Of a stretch of DNA of 64,000 nucleotides, positions 1 through 9,384 are shown piece by piece. Where the stretch lies: contig CAKPHU010000004.1 of the NCBI GenBank assembly GCA_934162125.1, positions 62,001 to 126,000 on the forward strand, written 5' to 3'. The notes beneath the pieces are model-generated. The model made no database searches. It saw nothing but the letters and a program-made list of their open reading frames with translations, and was not told where the DNA came from. Source of the DNA: an uncultured Bacilli bacterium. GTDB lineage: Bacteria > Bacillota_I > Bacilli_A > RF39 > UBA660. Position numbers and translations under genes: made by a program. Position 1 is the first letter of the stretch. Each line of letters starts with the position of its first letter.

Positions 1-2040
1 AACAGTCTTTTGTGCTTCAGCAACAATCTCAGGTTTTTTCTTACTAATTTCAACATCTGCCATACTAACAGTAATACCTGAGATAGTAGAATATTTAAAC
101 CCTAAGTCTTTTAAATTATCAAGCATTGTAGACGTTTCAGTAGTCTTATATCTCTTAAATACTTGAGCAATTATCTTCTCTAATGTACTCTTAGCAAAAG
201 GTTTTACTAAAGGCATTTCTTTAATTGCCTCAGGAATATTTGTACCCTTCTCTAAGAAGTATTTATTAGGAGTAATATTTTGAATATTATCATCTGTGGG
301 TTCATTTATAAATGCAAATGAATCTGGTAATATTTCATTAAATTTAATTTTACCAACAGTAGTTACTAAATATTTACCATGTTGACTTTCAGTAAATAAT
401 TTATATTTAAATGAATCAACTGGAATAGCAATACGTGTATGTAGAGTTAATTCTCTTCTTTCATAAGCCATTAATGCTTCATTAGTATTCTTAAATACTC
501 TACCTTCTCCATCTTCCCCAGCTTTTTCCATTGTTATGTAATAGTTACCTAAAACCATATCCTGTGAAGGAGTAACAATTGGATCTCCTGATTTTGGATG
601 AAGAATGTTATTAGAACCTAACATCAACATTCTAGCTTCTGCTTTAGCTTCTTCTGAAAGAGGAACATGAACAGCCATCTGGTCACCATCGAAGTCTGCA
701 TTGAATGCTGGACAAACTAATGGGTGAAGACGAATAGCTTTACCACCAACTAAGATTGGTTCAAATGCTTGAATACCTAATCTATGTAATGTTGGAGCAC
801 GGTTAAGCATAACTGGATGTTCTTTAATAACTTCTTCAACAACATCCCAAACTACTGGATCTTGATTTTCTATTAAACGTTTAGCAGCTTTAATATTATG
901 AGCAATATCTTTTTCTACTAATCCATGAATAACATGTGGTTTAAATAATTCAAGAGCCATCTCTTTTGGAATACCACATTGATACATCTTTAATGATGGA
1001 CCAACTACAATAACTGAACGACCAGAATAGTCAACACGTTTACCTAATAAGTTTTGACGGAAACGACCTTGTTTACCTTTTAACATACTAGATAATGATT
1101 TTAAAGGTCTATTTCCTGCACCTGTTACACTTCTACCACGACGTCCATTATCAAATAATGCATCAACTGCTTCTTGTAACATACGTTTTTCGTTTTGAAT
1201 AATAATTGTAGGAGCACCTAAATCAATAAGTTTTTTCAAACGATTATTACGGTTAATAACACGACGATATAAGTCATTTAAGTCACTAGTTGCAAATCTA
1301 CCACCATCAAGTTGAATCATAGGACGTAACTCTGGTGGAATAACTGGAATACAATCAAGTATCATCCATTCTGGTTTATTACCTGAAGCATAGAAAGCAT
1401 CTAAAACATCAAGTCTCTTTAACAATCTAGTTCTCTTTTGACCTTGAGCTGTCTCAAGTTCTTTTTCTATTTGATCAATTTCAGCTTTTAAATCAACTTT
1501 CTTTAAAAGTTCTTTAATAGCTTCTGCACCCATACCAACTCTAAAGCCAGTACCATATTTTTCATAATAAGCACGATATTCTTTTTCAGATAAAGTTTGC
1601 TTATTTTCAAGAGGTGCATTACCTTTATCAATTACTACATAACTAACAAAGTATAATACTTCTTCCAAATCTCTAGGACTCATATCAAGTACTAATCCCA
1701 TACGAGAAGGAACACCTTTAAAGAACCAAATATGAGAGACAGGAGTAGCAAGTTCAATATGTCCCATACGTTCACGACGAACTTTAGAACGAGTAACTTC
1801 AACTCCACATCTATCACAAACTATATTCTTATAACGAACACGCTTATATTTTCCACAAGCACATTCAAAATCTTTAGTAGGTCCAAAGATCTTTTCACAG
1901 AACAAACCATCACGTTCTGGACGAAGTGTACGATAATTAATTGTTTCAGGTTTCTTTACTTCACCATAAGACCATTCACGAATCTTTTCAGGAGAAGCAA
2001 TACCAATCTTTAATGCATCAAACTTATTTACTTCTATCAT
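1..2040 (-). CDS. rpoC: RNA polymerase beta' subunit, N-terminal 680 codons (partial)
   Basis: Largest subunit of core RNA polymerase; it carries the catalytic Mg site. The reading frame is open from the ATG at 2040 to the window edge, so the C-terminal part is missing from this view. The N-terminus has the beta' zinc-binding cysteines (C60, C62, C75, C78) and the motif NADFDGD near residues 447-453, which chelates catalytic Mg. The start ATG overlaps the rpoB stop by one base (TAATG), with AAGGAG inside the end of rpoB as ribosome binding site, so translation is probably coupled. Last visible gene of the rsmC-rpoB-rpoC operon. Confidence 0.98.
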   Translation of the reverse strand, partial: MIEVNKFDALKIGIASPEKIREWSYGEVKKPETINYRTLRPERDGLFCEKIFGPTKDFECACGKYKRVRYKNIVCDRCGVEVTRSKVRRERMGHIELATPVSHIWFFKGVPSRMGLVLDMSPRDLEEVLYFVSYVVIDKGNAPLENKQTLSEKEYRAYYEKYGTGFRVGMGAEAIKELLKKVDLKAEIDQIEKELETAQGQKRTRLLKRLDVLDAFYASGNKPEWMILDCIPVIPPELRPMIQLDGGRFATSDLNDLYRRVINRNNRLKKLIDLGAPTIIIQNEKRMLQEAVDALFDNGRRGRSVTGAGNRPLKSLSSMLKGKQGRFRQNLLGKRVDYSGRSVIVVGPSLKMYQCGIPKEMALELFKPHVIHGLVEKDIAHNIKAAKRLIENQDPVVWDVVEEVIKEHPVMLNRAPTLHRLGIQAFEPILVGGKAIRLHPLVCPAFNADFDGDQMAVHVPLSEEAKAEARMLMLGSNNILHPKSGDPIVTPSQDMVLGNYYITMEKAGEDGEGRVFKNTNEALMAYERRELTLHTRIAIPVDSFKYKLFTESQHGKYLVTTVGKIKFNEILPDSFAFINEPTDDNIQNITPNKYFLEKGTNIPEAIKEMPLVKPFAKSTLEKIIAQVFKRYKTTETSTMLDNLKDLGFKYSTISGITVSMADVEISKKKPEIVAEAQKTV

Positions 2041-5000
2041 TAAATATCAGCTCCTTCCTCAAAACTTTCATCGCCTGCAAATTCTTTATCCATAAAGTCA
2101 TAATATTCATCTTTGAACGCTTCATCTTCATCATCGAATTCATCGTCCTCATCATCATAATCATCATCATCTGATGACTCATCTGAACTATCAGGACTAA
2201 GTTCAACAGCAGGAATATTTTCAAACTCCATATTAGAATCTTCTTTATCTTCAGCTTCTTCTATTTCTTTAAGTTCTAATGTTTCACCATCATCATTTAT
2301 GATTGAAATATCAAGTCCAAGTGCTTGGAACTCTTTCATAAGTACTCTAAATGATTCTGGAACACCAGCTTGATTAATTTCTTGACCTTTAATAATTGAT
2401 TCATATACTTTAACACGGCCAACAACATCATCTGATTTAACAGTTAAGATTTCTTGTAATGTATGTGCAGCACCATATGCATATAATGCCCAAACTTCCA
2501 TTTCACCAAATCTCTGTCCACCGAATTGAGCTTTACCACCTAAAGGTTGTTGTGTAACTAGTGAATATGGTCCAGTAGAACGTGCATGTAATTTATCATC
2601 AACCATGTGATGTAATTTGATCATATACATTACACCAACAGCTATTCTGTTATCGAATGGTTCACCAGTACGTCCATCATAAAGAACTGTCTTACCATCT
2701 TCACTCATACCAGCTTCCTTCATCATAGCTTGAATATCATCAATATGAGCACCATCGAATACTGGAGTAGCAATATGTACACCAAGTTTCTTACAAGCCA
2801 TACCCATATGAATTTCTAGAATCTGTCCAAAGTTCATACGAGAAGGAACACCTTGTGGATTTAACATAATATCAACTGGAGTACCATCTGGTAAATATGG
2901 CATATCTTCTTGTGGAAGAATAAGTGAAATAACACCTTTGTTACCATGACGTCCAGACATCTTATCTCCAACTTGAATCTTACGTTTTTGAATTATATAA
3001 ACACGAATTACTTTACTAACACCAGCTGGTAATTCATCATTATCTTTACGAGAATAAATCTTAATATCATGAACGATACCATCACCACCATGTGGTACAC
3101 GAAGTGATGTATCACGTACTTCACGAGTTTTCTCTCCAAAAATAGCATGTAATAATTTTTCTTCTGAAGTAAGTTCAGCCATACCCTTAGGTGTAACTTT
3201 ACCAACTAAGATATCTCCTTCTTTAACTTCAGTACCAATAGTAACAATACCATTTTCATCCAAATTACGACGAGCTTCTTCACTAACATTAGGAATATCA
3301 CGAGTAATTTCTTCAGGCCCTAACTTAGTTTCACGACATTGCATCTCATAATCTTCAAGATGAAGAGAAGTGAATTTATCATCTTTAACTAAATTTTCAT
3401 TTAATATAACAGCATCCTCATAGTTATAACCATTAAATGTCATGAAAGCAACTGTCATATTCTTACCTAAAGCAAGTTCTCCCTTATCAGTAGAATTACC
3501 ATCAGCAAGAATAGTCTTATCAGCTTTAACTTTATCACCAACATGAACTATTGGTCTTTGATGAGAACAAATACTAGAGTTTGCAAGTTCAAAGTTAGCT
3601 AAACTATAGTTATCTTTTCCTTCTTTAGTTTTAACAACTACTTTCTTAGCATCAACGTACTCAACAATACCATCATTTTTGGCAATAACTTCAACGCCTG
3701 AATCTTTTGCTGCAATAAATTCAACACCAGTTCCAACATATGGAGCTTCTGTCTTAATAAGTGGCATAGCTTGACGTTGCATGTTAGCACCCATCAATGC
3801 ACGAGTTGCATCATCGTGTTCCAAGAATGGAATACAACTTGTTGTAACTGAAACAACTTGTTGTGGACTAACATCAATATAATCTACTTGTTCTGGTCTA
3901 GCTAAAATATTTTCACCATGAGAACGTGCATTAACTAAATCAGCAATTATTTTATTATTTTCATCTGTTTCAACTGTAGACTGTGAAATTATATAATCAA
4001 GTTCTTCATCTGCAGTTAAATAGCATACTTCATCAGTAATTTGTGAATCAACAACTTTACGATATGGAGTCATTATAAATCCATATTCATCAATCTTTGC
4101 ATAACTAGCAAGTGATGTAATTAATCCAATGTTAGGTCCTTCTGGAGATTCAATTGGACAAATACGACCATAGTGAGATGCATTAACGTCACGTACTTCA
4201 ACACCAGCACGATCACGAGAAAGTCCACCAGGTCCTAAAGCTGATAAACGACGTTTATTAGTTAACTCTGCAATAGGATTAGTTTGATCCATAAATTGTG
4301 ATAATTGAGAACTACCAAAGAATTCTTTCATAGCAGCAGTTACTGGACGAATATTAATTAATGTCTTAGGAGTAACTTCTTCCATTTCTTGTGTAGTCAT
4401 TCTTTCACGAATAACTCTTTCCATTCTAGAAACACCAATTCTAAATTGGTTTTGTAATAATTCACCAACTTGACGAATACGTCTGTTTCCTAAATGGTCG
4501 ATCTCATCATAATTACCAACACCATTTAATAAGTTTAAGTAATATGATACAGATGCATAAACATCAGAAATAGTTAAACGTTTAACATCAATACTTTGAT
4601 CATTACCAATAACTAATAACTTCTTTTTCTTATCATTTGGACTAAAGATTTTAACGATTTGAACTTTGTTAAATTCATCTAAATCCTCATTAATTTTTAC
4701 TTCAGCAACACCAAAACCACTAGCTAAAGCATCTTTTAAAACATCGATATTTGCTTTAGTAATAAGTGTACCTTTTTCTAAAACAACTTCTCCATCTTTA
4801 GTAATATCTTCAGCAATTGTTTGATCAAGTAAACGATCAGCAACATTTAATTTACGATTAAATTTATAACGACCAACTTTTGCTAAATCATATCTAAATT
4901 CATCGAAGAATCTTGTAATAATTTGGTTCTTTGATGAATCTAAAGTAGCTGGTTCACCTGGTCTTAATTTTTCATAAATTTCAATTAATGCTTCATCCGT

Positions 5001-5684
5001 ATTCTTAGTAGAATCCTTTGCTATGGTATTTTTTAAGTAATCATCTTCTCCAAACATATTGAAGATATCCTCATCACTTGATAAACCAAAAGCACGAAGT
5101 AATGTAGTTAAAGTAACTTTTCTAGTACGATCAATACGTACATATAAAACATCACGAGCATCTGTTTCAAACTCTAACCATGTACCACGAGTTGGTATAA
5201 TTTGGGAAGTTATTAATTCACGCCCATTTTTATCGATTTCACGATTAAAATAAACACTAGGTGAACGTACTAATTGTGAAACAATAACACGTTCTGCACC
5301 ATTAATAACAAATGTACCACTATCTGTCATAACAGGCATATCACCCATAAATATTTCTTGTTCTTTTACCTCTCCAGTTTCACGATTAAATAAACGTACT
5401 TCTACTCTTAAAGGAGCAGCATAAGTACTTTCACGATCCTTGCTTTCTTTTATAGAATAACGAGGTTCATCAAAATGATAATCGCCAAACTCAAGTGATA
5501 AAGTACCAGAAAAGTTTTCTACTGGAAATAAGTCTTCAAAAACTTCTTTAATTCCAGTATCAATAAACCATTTATAAGACTTTTTTTGAATTTCCAATAA
5601 ACCTTTCAATTCATAAGTGTTACGTATTCTAGAGAAATTTCTTCTCTCACGATAATCACCACTTTTAACTATCTTATATGACAC
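2040..5684 (-). CDS. rpoB: RNA polymerase beta subunit
   Basis: Beta subunit of core RNA polymerase, 1214 aa. Recognisable family segments include the fork and rifampicin region (SSQLSQFMDQTNPIAELTNK near residue 460) and the C-terminal SYSLVTQQPLGGKAQFGGQR-type switch region, read here as PYSLVTQQPLGGKAQFGGQR. The start is a GTG at 5684, eight bases after GGGGTGA. The last 50 or so residues form a highly acidic tail of Asp/Glu/Ser, longer than the usual beta C-terminus and probably disordered. It follows an rsmC-like gene, as in Bacillus, and is coupled to rpoC by a one-base overlap. Confidence 0.98.
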   Translation of the reverse strand: MSYKIVKSGDYRERRNFSRIRNTYELKGLLEIQKKSYKWFIDTGIKEVFEDLFPVENFSGTLSLEFGDYHFDEPRYSIKESKDRESTYAAPLRVEVRLFNRETGEVKEQEIFMGDMPVMTDSGTFVINGAERVIVSQLVRSPSVYFNREIDKNGRELITSQIIPTRGTWLEFETDARDVLYVRIDRTRKVTLTTLLRAFGLSSDEDIFNMFGEDDYLKNTIAKDSTKNTDEALIEIYEKLRPGEPATLDSSKNQIITRFFDEFRYDLAKVGRYKFNRKLNVADRLLDQTIAEDITKDGEVVLEKGTLITKANIDVLKDALASGFGVAEVKINEDLDEFNKVQIVKIFSPNDKKKKLLVIGNDQSIDVKRLTISDVYASVSYYLNLLNGVGNYDEIDHLGNRRIRQVGELLQNQFRIGVSRMERVIRERMTTQEMEEVTPKTLINIRPVTAAMKEFFGSSQLSQFMDQTNPIAELTNKRRLSALGPGGLSRDRAGVEVRDVNASHYGRICPIESPEGPNIGLITSLASYAKIDEYGFIMTPYRKVVDSQITDEVCYLTADEELDYIISQSTVETDENNKIIADLVNARSHGENILARPEQVDYIDVSPQQVVSVTTSCIPFLEHDDATRALMGANMQRQAMPLIKTEAPYVGTGVEFIAAKDSGVEVIAKNDGIVEYVDAKKVVVKTKEGKDNYSLANFELANSSICSHQRPIVHVGDKVKADKTILADGNSTDKGELALGKNMTVAFMTFNGYNYEDAVILNENLVKDDKFTSLHLEDYEMQCRETKLGPEEITRDIPNVSEEARRNLDENGIVTIGTEVKEGDILVGKVTPKGMAELTSEEKLLHAIFGEKTREVRDTSLRVPHGGDGIVHDIKIYSRKDNDELPAGVSKVIRVYIIQKRKIQVGDKMSGRHGNKGVISLILPQEDMPYLPDGTPVDIMLNPQGVPSRMNFGQILEIHMGMACKKLGVHIATPVFDGAHIDDIQAMMKEAGMSEDGKTVLYDGRTGEPFDNRIAVGVMYMIKLHHMVDDKLHARSTGPYSLVTQQPLGGKAQFGGQRFGEMEVWALYAYGAAHTLQEILTVKSDDVVGRVKVYESIIKGQEINQAGVPESFRVLMKEFQALGLDISIINDDGETLELKEIEEAEDKEDSNMEFENIPAVELSPDSSDESSDDDDYDDEDDEFDDEDEAFKDEYYDFMDKEFAGDESFEEGADI

Positions 5685-5703
5685 TATTTTTCACCCCACA
5701 TAA

Positions 5704-6297
5704 TTATTTTGAATCACTACATTTAATAATGTAATAACCCTTACTCTTGTCTAATACTTCTACAGTATATTCTTTTTCTAGATCTACAATAAGTGACTTT
5801 GCACCCTGCTCTTTTCTAATTACTAAGAACAACTTCCCATTCGGTTCTAAGTAATTTTTTGCATTCATCACAATATCATAAACCACTTTTTTACCAGCCC
5901 TTATCGGCGGATTGGTAATAATTGAAGAGTATTTAGAAGAAACGTTTTCATAAACATTACTAGAAAAAATATTAACTTTATCAGAAACACCATTTTCTTT
6001 AGCATTTCTTTCTGCTAAATGCAAAGCTCGCAAATTTACATCAGCCATGTCAACATTACTTCCTGTAACTTTCGAAATAACAATACCAAACACTCCATAA
6101 CCGCAACCCATATCAAGAATTTTGCCTCCAATTTCTTCAAGCGGGATTGTTTCAAGAAGAAATCTACTGCCAAAATCCAAACCGTCTTTTGAAAATACAC
6201 CATTATCGGTTAGAAAAATAAATTTTTTACCTAAAACAAAGCATTCTGTTTTCTTTACTTTGCTAGGCAACTTGTCATTACTAAAATATTGCCCCAT
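5704..6297 (-). CDS. RsmC/YbxB-like class I SAM methyltransferase
   Basis: Predicted 16S rRNA guanine-N2 methyltransferase family protein, the equivalent of B. subtilis ybxB, which occupies the same place between rplL and rpoB. The SAM-binding motif I reads ILDMGCGYGVFGI and motif IV reads TNPPIRAG. I place the start at the ATG for MGQYFSND, 7 bases after AAAGGTGA. The longer open frame would run 31 codons upstream across a terminator hairpin and is unlikely to be translated. The gene is about 197 aa, normal for the short single-domain form. Which nucleotide it methylates cannot be read from the sequence. Confidence 0.85.
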   Translation of the reverse strand: MGQYFSNDKLPSKVKKTECFVLGKKFIFLTDNGVFSKDGLDFGSRFLLETIPLEEIGGKILDMGCGYGVFGIVISKVTGSNVDMADVNLRALHLAERNAKENGVSDKVNIFSSNVYENVSSKYSSIITNPPIRAGKKVVYDIVMNAKNYLEPNGKLFLVIRKEQGAKSLIVDLEKEYTVEVLDKSKGYYIIKCSDSK

Positions 6298-6311
6298 GTT
6301 ATTCACCTTTT

Positions 6312-6359
6312 GACAAAAAAAGAAGGAGAAAACTATCAATAAATTAATTAGTTTTCTCC
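6312..6359 (-). terminator. Leader hairpin with T-tract between rpoB-operon promoter and first gene
   Basis: Perfect 11-bp inverted repeat (GGAGAAAACTA at 6325-6335, TAGTTTTCTCC at 6349-6359). On the minus strand it is followed by TTCTTTTTTTG, the form of an intrinsic terminator. It lies just downstream of the promoter at 6372-6400 and just upstream of the rsmC-like gene. It may therefore attenuate the rsmC-rpoB-rpoC transcript, or end read-through from rplL. Confidence 0.8.
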
Positions 6360-6371
6360 CTTTCGAAACAT

Positions 6372-6400
6372 ATATTACATCAAAAAGCAATTTATGTCAA
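6372..6400 (-). promoter_or_regulatory. Sigma-A type promoter of the rsmC-rpoB-rpoC operon
   Basis: On the minus strand TTGACA (6400-6395) and TAATAT (6377-6372) are separated by exactly 17 bp. The site lies in the rplL/rsmC-like gap and points to rpoB. Confidence 0.8.
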
Positions 6401-6447
6401 ACTTTTTTTAATTTTTTTACGTTTTTTTACAAAAAAGAAGAAGTTAA

Positions 6448-6813
6448 TTACTTAACTTCAACTGTAGCACCAGCTTCTTCAAGTTTAGCTTTGATTTCAT
6501 CAGCTTCAGCAACTGAAATGTTTTCTTTAACAACACCGTTAGCATCAACGATATCTTTAGATTCTTTTAAACCTAAACCAGTGATATCTTTAACAACTTT
6601 GATAACAGCAACTTTAGCAGCTCCTGCATCAGCGATTGATACACTAACTGTAGATGGAGCAGCATCAGCTTGAGCTGCTGCTGGTGCAGCAACTGCTACT
6701 GCAGATGGATCAACACCAAACTCCTCCTTCATTGCATCTACTAATTCTTTAATTTCTAATAAATTCATTTCTTTTAAACTGCTGATAAATTCATCTCTTG
6801 TTAATTTTGCCAT
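6448..6813 (-). CDS. rplL: Ribosomal protein bL12 (L7/L12)
   Basis: Stalk protein of the 50S subunit that recruits translational GTPases. It is 121 aa with the family layout: N-terminal dimerisation helices (residues 1-32), an Ala-rich hinge (about 40-55), and the globular C-terminal domain with KVAVIKVVKDITGLGLKESK. ATG at 6813 follows AGGAGG at good distance. It lies 29 bp after rplJ and is presumably co-transcribed with it. Confidence 0.97.
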   Translation of the reverse strand: MAKLTRDEFISSLKEMNLLEIKELVDAMKEEFGVDPSAVAVAAPAAAQADAAPSTVSVSIADAGAAKVAVIKVVKDITGLGLKESKDIVDANGVVKENISVAEADEIKAKLEEAGATVEVK

Positions 6814-6842
6814 TCTATTTTTCCTCCTCTATATTTTTATAA

Positions 6843-7334
6843 TTAATTTTCTTTTTGTTGACTATATAAGTCTAAGCAGATTGCTAAGTCTTTTGCAATA
6901 CCAATCATACCACCAGCAAGCATAGTAAGTAGACCTTCTCTTGATGGTATAGTAGCATATTCAGCTAATTTAGCTGCATCGGCTTTTTCTCCATCTACAA
7001 TCCCTACTTTTAAAACTAATGATGGATGATCTTTAGCAAAATCTGACAATACTTTGATAGGTGCGATTTGATCCTCACCAAAAGCAAAAGCACTTGGACC
7101 ATTTAATGATTCATTTAAGTCAATTCCTAAATCATTGAAAGCACGAGCCATTAAAGTATTTTTATATACTCTGTAATCAGAATTAGTTTCTCTTAATTTG
7201 TTACGTAATTCCTTAGCTTCACTATCAGTAATACCACAATAATCAAATAAAACTATTGTTTTAGCATTTTGAGTACGTTCTTTGATTTCATCAATAACTA
7301 CTTGTTTTTGCTTTAATATTGCTTCGCTTGCCAT
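6843..7334 (-). CDS. rplJ: Ribosomal protein uL10
   Basis: Stalk-base protein of the 50S subunit; it anchors L7/L12 dimers. It is 163 aa, typical of the family, with the N-terminal rRNA-binding domain (KTIVLFDYCGITDSEAKELR, residues 25-44) and a C-terminal helix that binds L12. AAGGAGGTG precedes the ATG. An L10-type leader RNA lies immediately upstream, so autogenous control by L10(L12)4 is expected from the family. Confidence 0.97.
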   Translation of the reverse strand: MASEAILKQKQVVIDEIKERTQNAKTIVLFDYCGITDSEAKELRNKLRETNSDYRVYKNTLMARAFNDLGIDLNESLNGPSAFAFGEDQIAPIKVLSDFAKDHPSLVLKVGIVDGEKADAAKLAEYATIPSREGLLTMLAGGMIGIAKDLAICLDLYSQQKEN

Positions 7335-7342
7335 AAAACACC

Positions 7343-7468
7343 TCCTTATTAATTAGGGATGCCATAAAAAAGTTCTTTAACACTACGCCAAAGAACTTTT
7401 CTTACTTTTAAATTAAAGTTCCTCGGTAGGATTTAAATACCCACTGTCTATGGCACCAATAAATTGTC
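7343..7468 (-). promoter_or_regulatory. L10 (rplJ) ribosomal protein leader RNA
   Basis: The rplA-rplJ gap holds a structured leader. On the minus strand a hairpin AAGTTCTTT...AAAGAACTT is followed by a T-run, and an outer helix pairs GGTGCCATAGA-type sequence near 7465 with ATGGCATCCC near 7357. This is the arrangement of the known L10 leader, where an antiterminator segment (the AGGAACTTTAA stretch) competes with a terminator. Identification rests on position and pairing, not on a covariance search. Confidence 0.8.
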
Positions 7469-7489
7469 TTTATTATAACTTAGATATTA

Positions 7490-8185
7490 TTAAATGTCAA
7501 AGTTATTTTCAACTTTAATTCCAGGACCCATTGTTGAAGAGATTGAAATGTTTTTAACATAATCACCTTTAACAGTAGCAGGTCTTAGTTTTAAGATATG
7601 ACTTACAAAAGCATTTAAGTTTTCTAATAAGTCTTCTTCACTAAATGAAACCTTACCAATAACTCCGTGAATATTACCAAAACTATCAGTTCTGTATTCA
7701 ACACGTCCTGCTTTAGCTTCGCTAACAGCTTTAGCAACATCCATAGTTACAGTACCAGTCTTAGGGTTTGGCATTAAACCTTTAGGTCCTAAAACTTTAC
7801 CTAACTTACCAAGAAGTGGCATCATATCTGGTGTAGCTATCATAACATCGAAATCGAACCAATTTTCTTTTTCGATCTTTTCTAGCATATCAGTGTCACC
7901 AACATAGTCAGCTCTAGCTTCTTTAGCTTGATTTGCTTTGTCTCCTTTAGCAATAACTAATACTTTATTTGTTTTACCAGTTCCTTTTGGAAGTACAATT
8001 GCACCCCTTAATTGTTGGTCTGCTTTCTTAGTATCAAGATTAAGTCTCATAGCAATTTCAACAGAACCATCAAATGAACTAGTAGAAGTAGCTTTAACTA
8101 ATTTAACAGCTTCTTCTTTAGAATATACTTTTCCTTTTTCTACTTTTGAAAGAGCTTCAGTATATTTTTTACCTCTATTTTTCAT
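7490..8185 (-). CDS. rplA: Ribosomal protein uL1
   Basis: Forms the L1 stalk at the E site of the 50S subunit and often represses its own operon. It is 231 aa, normal length, with the family signature DVMIATPDMMPLLGKLGKVL and the conserved GPKGLMPNPKTGTV near residue 130. It has an AGGAGGAAGAA-type ribosome binding site at 8198-8188. It lies 76 bp downstream of rplK and forms the L11-L1 pair. Confidence 0.97.
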   Translation of the reverse strand: MKNRGKKYTEALSKVEKGKVYSKEEAVKLVKATSTSSFDGSVEIAMRLNLDTKKADQQLRGAIVLPKGTGKTNKVLVIAKGDKANQAKEARADYVGDTDMLEKIEKENWFDFDVMIATPDMMPLLGKLGKVLGPKGLMPNPKTGTVTMDVAKAVSEAKAGRVEYRTDSFGNIHGVIGKVSFSEEDLLENLNAFVSHILKLRPATVKGDYVKNISISSTMGPGIKVENNFDI

Positions 8186-8261
8186 TTTTCTTCCTCCTTA
8201 TGTGGTAAAAGCGGATTTAATTTTTTCCTTCCACGTAGGTTAACCCTATATGGTTAACATA

Positions 8262-8690
8262 TTATTTATCTTCTATTTCAATTCCCATGTTTTTAGCAGT
8301 ACCTGCTACTGACTTCATTGCACCTTCAACATCATATGCATTTAAGTCTGGTAACTTTATCTCTGCAATCTCTTTTAATTGATCTTTTGTAATATTACCA
8401 ACGATTTGTTTAGATCCTTTAACAGAACCCTTATCAACTTTAGCATATTTCTTTAATAATGAACTTGTTGGTGGAGTCTTAATAACGAAATCAAAACTCT
8501 TATCATCATAAATAGAAATTTCTACTGGTAAAATGTCACCCATTCTATCTCTTGTTGCATCGTTATACTTAGTACAAAAATCTTGTAAATTGATTCCTGC
8601 AGGTCCTAAAACTGTTCCAACTGGTGGAGCTGGTGTAGCTTTTCCAGCTTGAATTTGTAGTTTTATCTTTCTAATTGCTTCTTTTGCCAC
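8262..8690 (-). CDS. rplK: Ribosomal protein uL11
   Basis: GTPase-centre protein of the 50S subunit that binds 23S rRNA with L10 and is needed for RelA activation. I place the start at the GTG at 8690 (product begins MAKEAIRKIK), 8 bases after AGGAGG. The in-frame GTG three codons earlier sits directly on the Shine-Dalgarno sequence and cannot be used. It has the L11 signature KLQIQAGKATPAPPVGTVLG and is 142 aa. Confidence 0.96.
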   Translation of the reverse strand: MAKEAIRKIKLQIQAGKATPAPPVGTVLGPAGINLQDFCTKYNDATRDRMGDILPVEISIYDDKSFDFVIKTPPTSSLLKKYAKVDKGSVKGSKQIVGNITKDQLKEIAEIKLPDLNAYDVEGAMKSVAGTAKNMGIEIEDK

Positions 8691-8699
8691 GAAAAACAC

Positions 8700-8800
8700 C
8701 TCCTCTTATTTTGTTTTCGCGAGTGGTCCAAATAGCTTGATTACCGCTTCAAAATGCAAACCATGCTTCCCACTAAATCTATATTAATTAAATATAGCCA
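8700..8800 (-). promoter_or_regulatory. Structured leader upstream of rplK
   Basis: About 100 bp of non-coding, relatively GC-rich sequence between the rplK promoter and its ribosome binding site. On the minus strand an outer stem AGTGG...CCACT encloses GGGAAGCATGGTTTGC and an inner hairpin. The position suits autoregulation by L1 or L11. I do not recognise it as a named RNA family with certainty. Confidence 0.5.
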
Positions 8801-8804
8801 CTAA

Positions 8805-8833
8805 ATAATAACATAAACTTCTTTATTTTTCAA
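8805..8833 (-). promoter_or_regulatory. Promoter of the rplK-rplA operon
   Basis: On the minus strand TTGAAA (8833-8828) and TATTAT (8810-8805) are spaced 17 bp, just after the nusG stop. Confidence 0.7.
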
Positions 8834-8838
8834 GTATT

Positions 8839-9372
8839 TTAAGCTTTTTCTATTTGAGAAAGTTCAACCTCAACTGAAGTTTCTTGTCCAAATAAGTCCA
8901 CAAGTAACATAACTTTTTGATTAGGTAAGTCAACAGAATCAACTTTTCCATACATTCCATTGAAAGGACCAGCAATAATTTTAACCTTAGCTCCTTCATT
9001 AAGTTCTGTATCAACATCAATTCTACTAATACCCATATTACCTAAGATTTTATCAACTTCATATGGCTGTAATGGTGTTGGTTTAGCACCTTTTCCAGAT
9101 GAACCAATAAATCCTGTAACACCAGGTGTATTACGAACAACATACCATGCTTCATCAGTCATTACCATTTCTACTAAAATATAACCAGGAAACATTTTCT
9201 TAACTTTTTCCTTAGTTACACCATCTTTTACTTCTACTACTTTTTCTTCTGGAATTACAACTCTATAAATATAATCTTTCATATCCATAGATTCAGCTCT
9301 CATCTCAAGCTTTTCTTTAACTTTATTTTCATGTCCAGAATAAGTATTAACTACATACCATTGTTTTTCCAT
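8839..9372 (-). CDS. nusG: Transcription elongation/termination factor NusG
   Basis: Binds the RNA polymerase clamp and links transcription with translation and pausing. It is 177 aa: NGN domain (KQWYVVNTYSGHENKVKEKL at the start, FPGYILVEMVM near residue 85) and a C-terminal KOW domain (GAKVKIIAGPFNGMYGKV near 126). This is the ordinary bacterial length, without insertions. It lies 12 bp after secE and is probably in one transcript with it. Confidence 0.97.
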   Translation of the reverse strand: MEKQWYVVNTYSGHENKVKEKLEMRAESMDMKDYIYRVVIPEEKVVEVKDGVTKEKVKKMFPGYILVEMVMTDEAWYVVRNTPGVTGFIGSSGKGAKPTPLQPYEVDKILGNMGISRIDVDTELNEGAKVKIIAGPFNGMYGKVDSVDLPNQKVMLLVDLFGQETSVEVELSQIEKA

Positions 9373-9384
9373 AAATATTTCCTC

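Noticed and set aside
1732..2224. Small frames around the rpoB/rpoC junction
   Set aside because: Antisense or out-of-frame shadows of rpoC start and the acidic rpoB tail.
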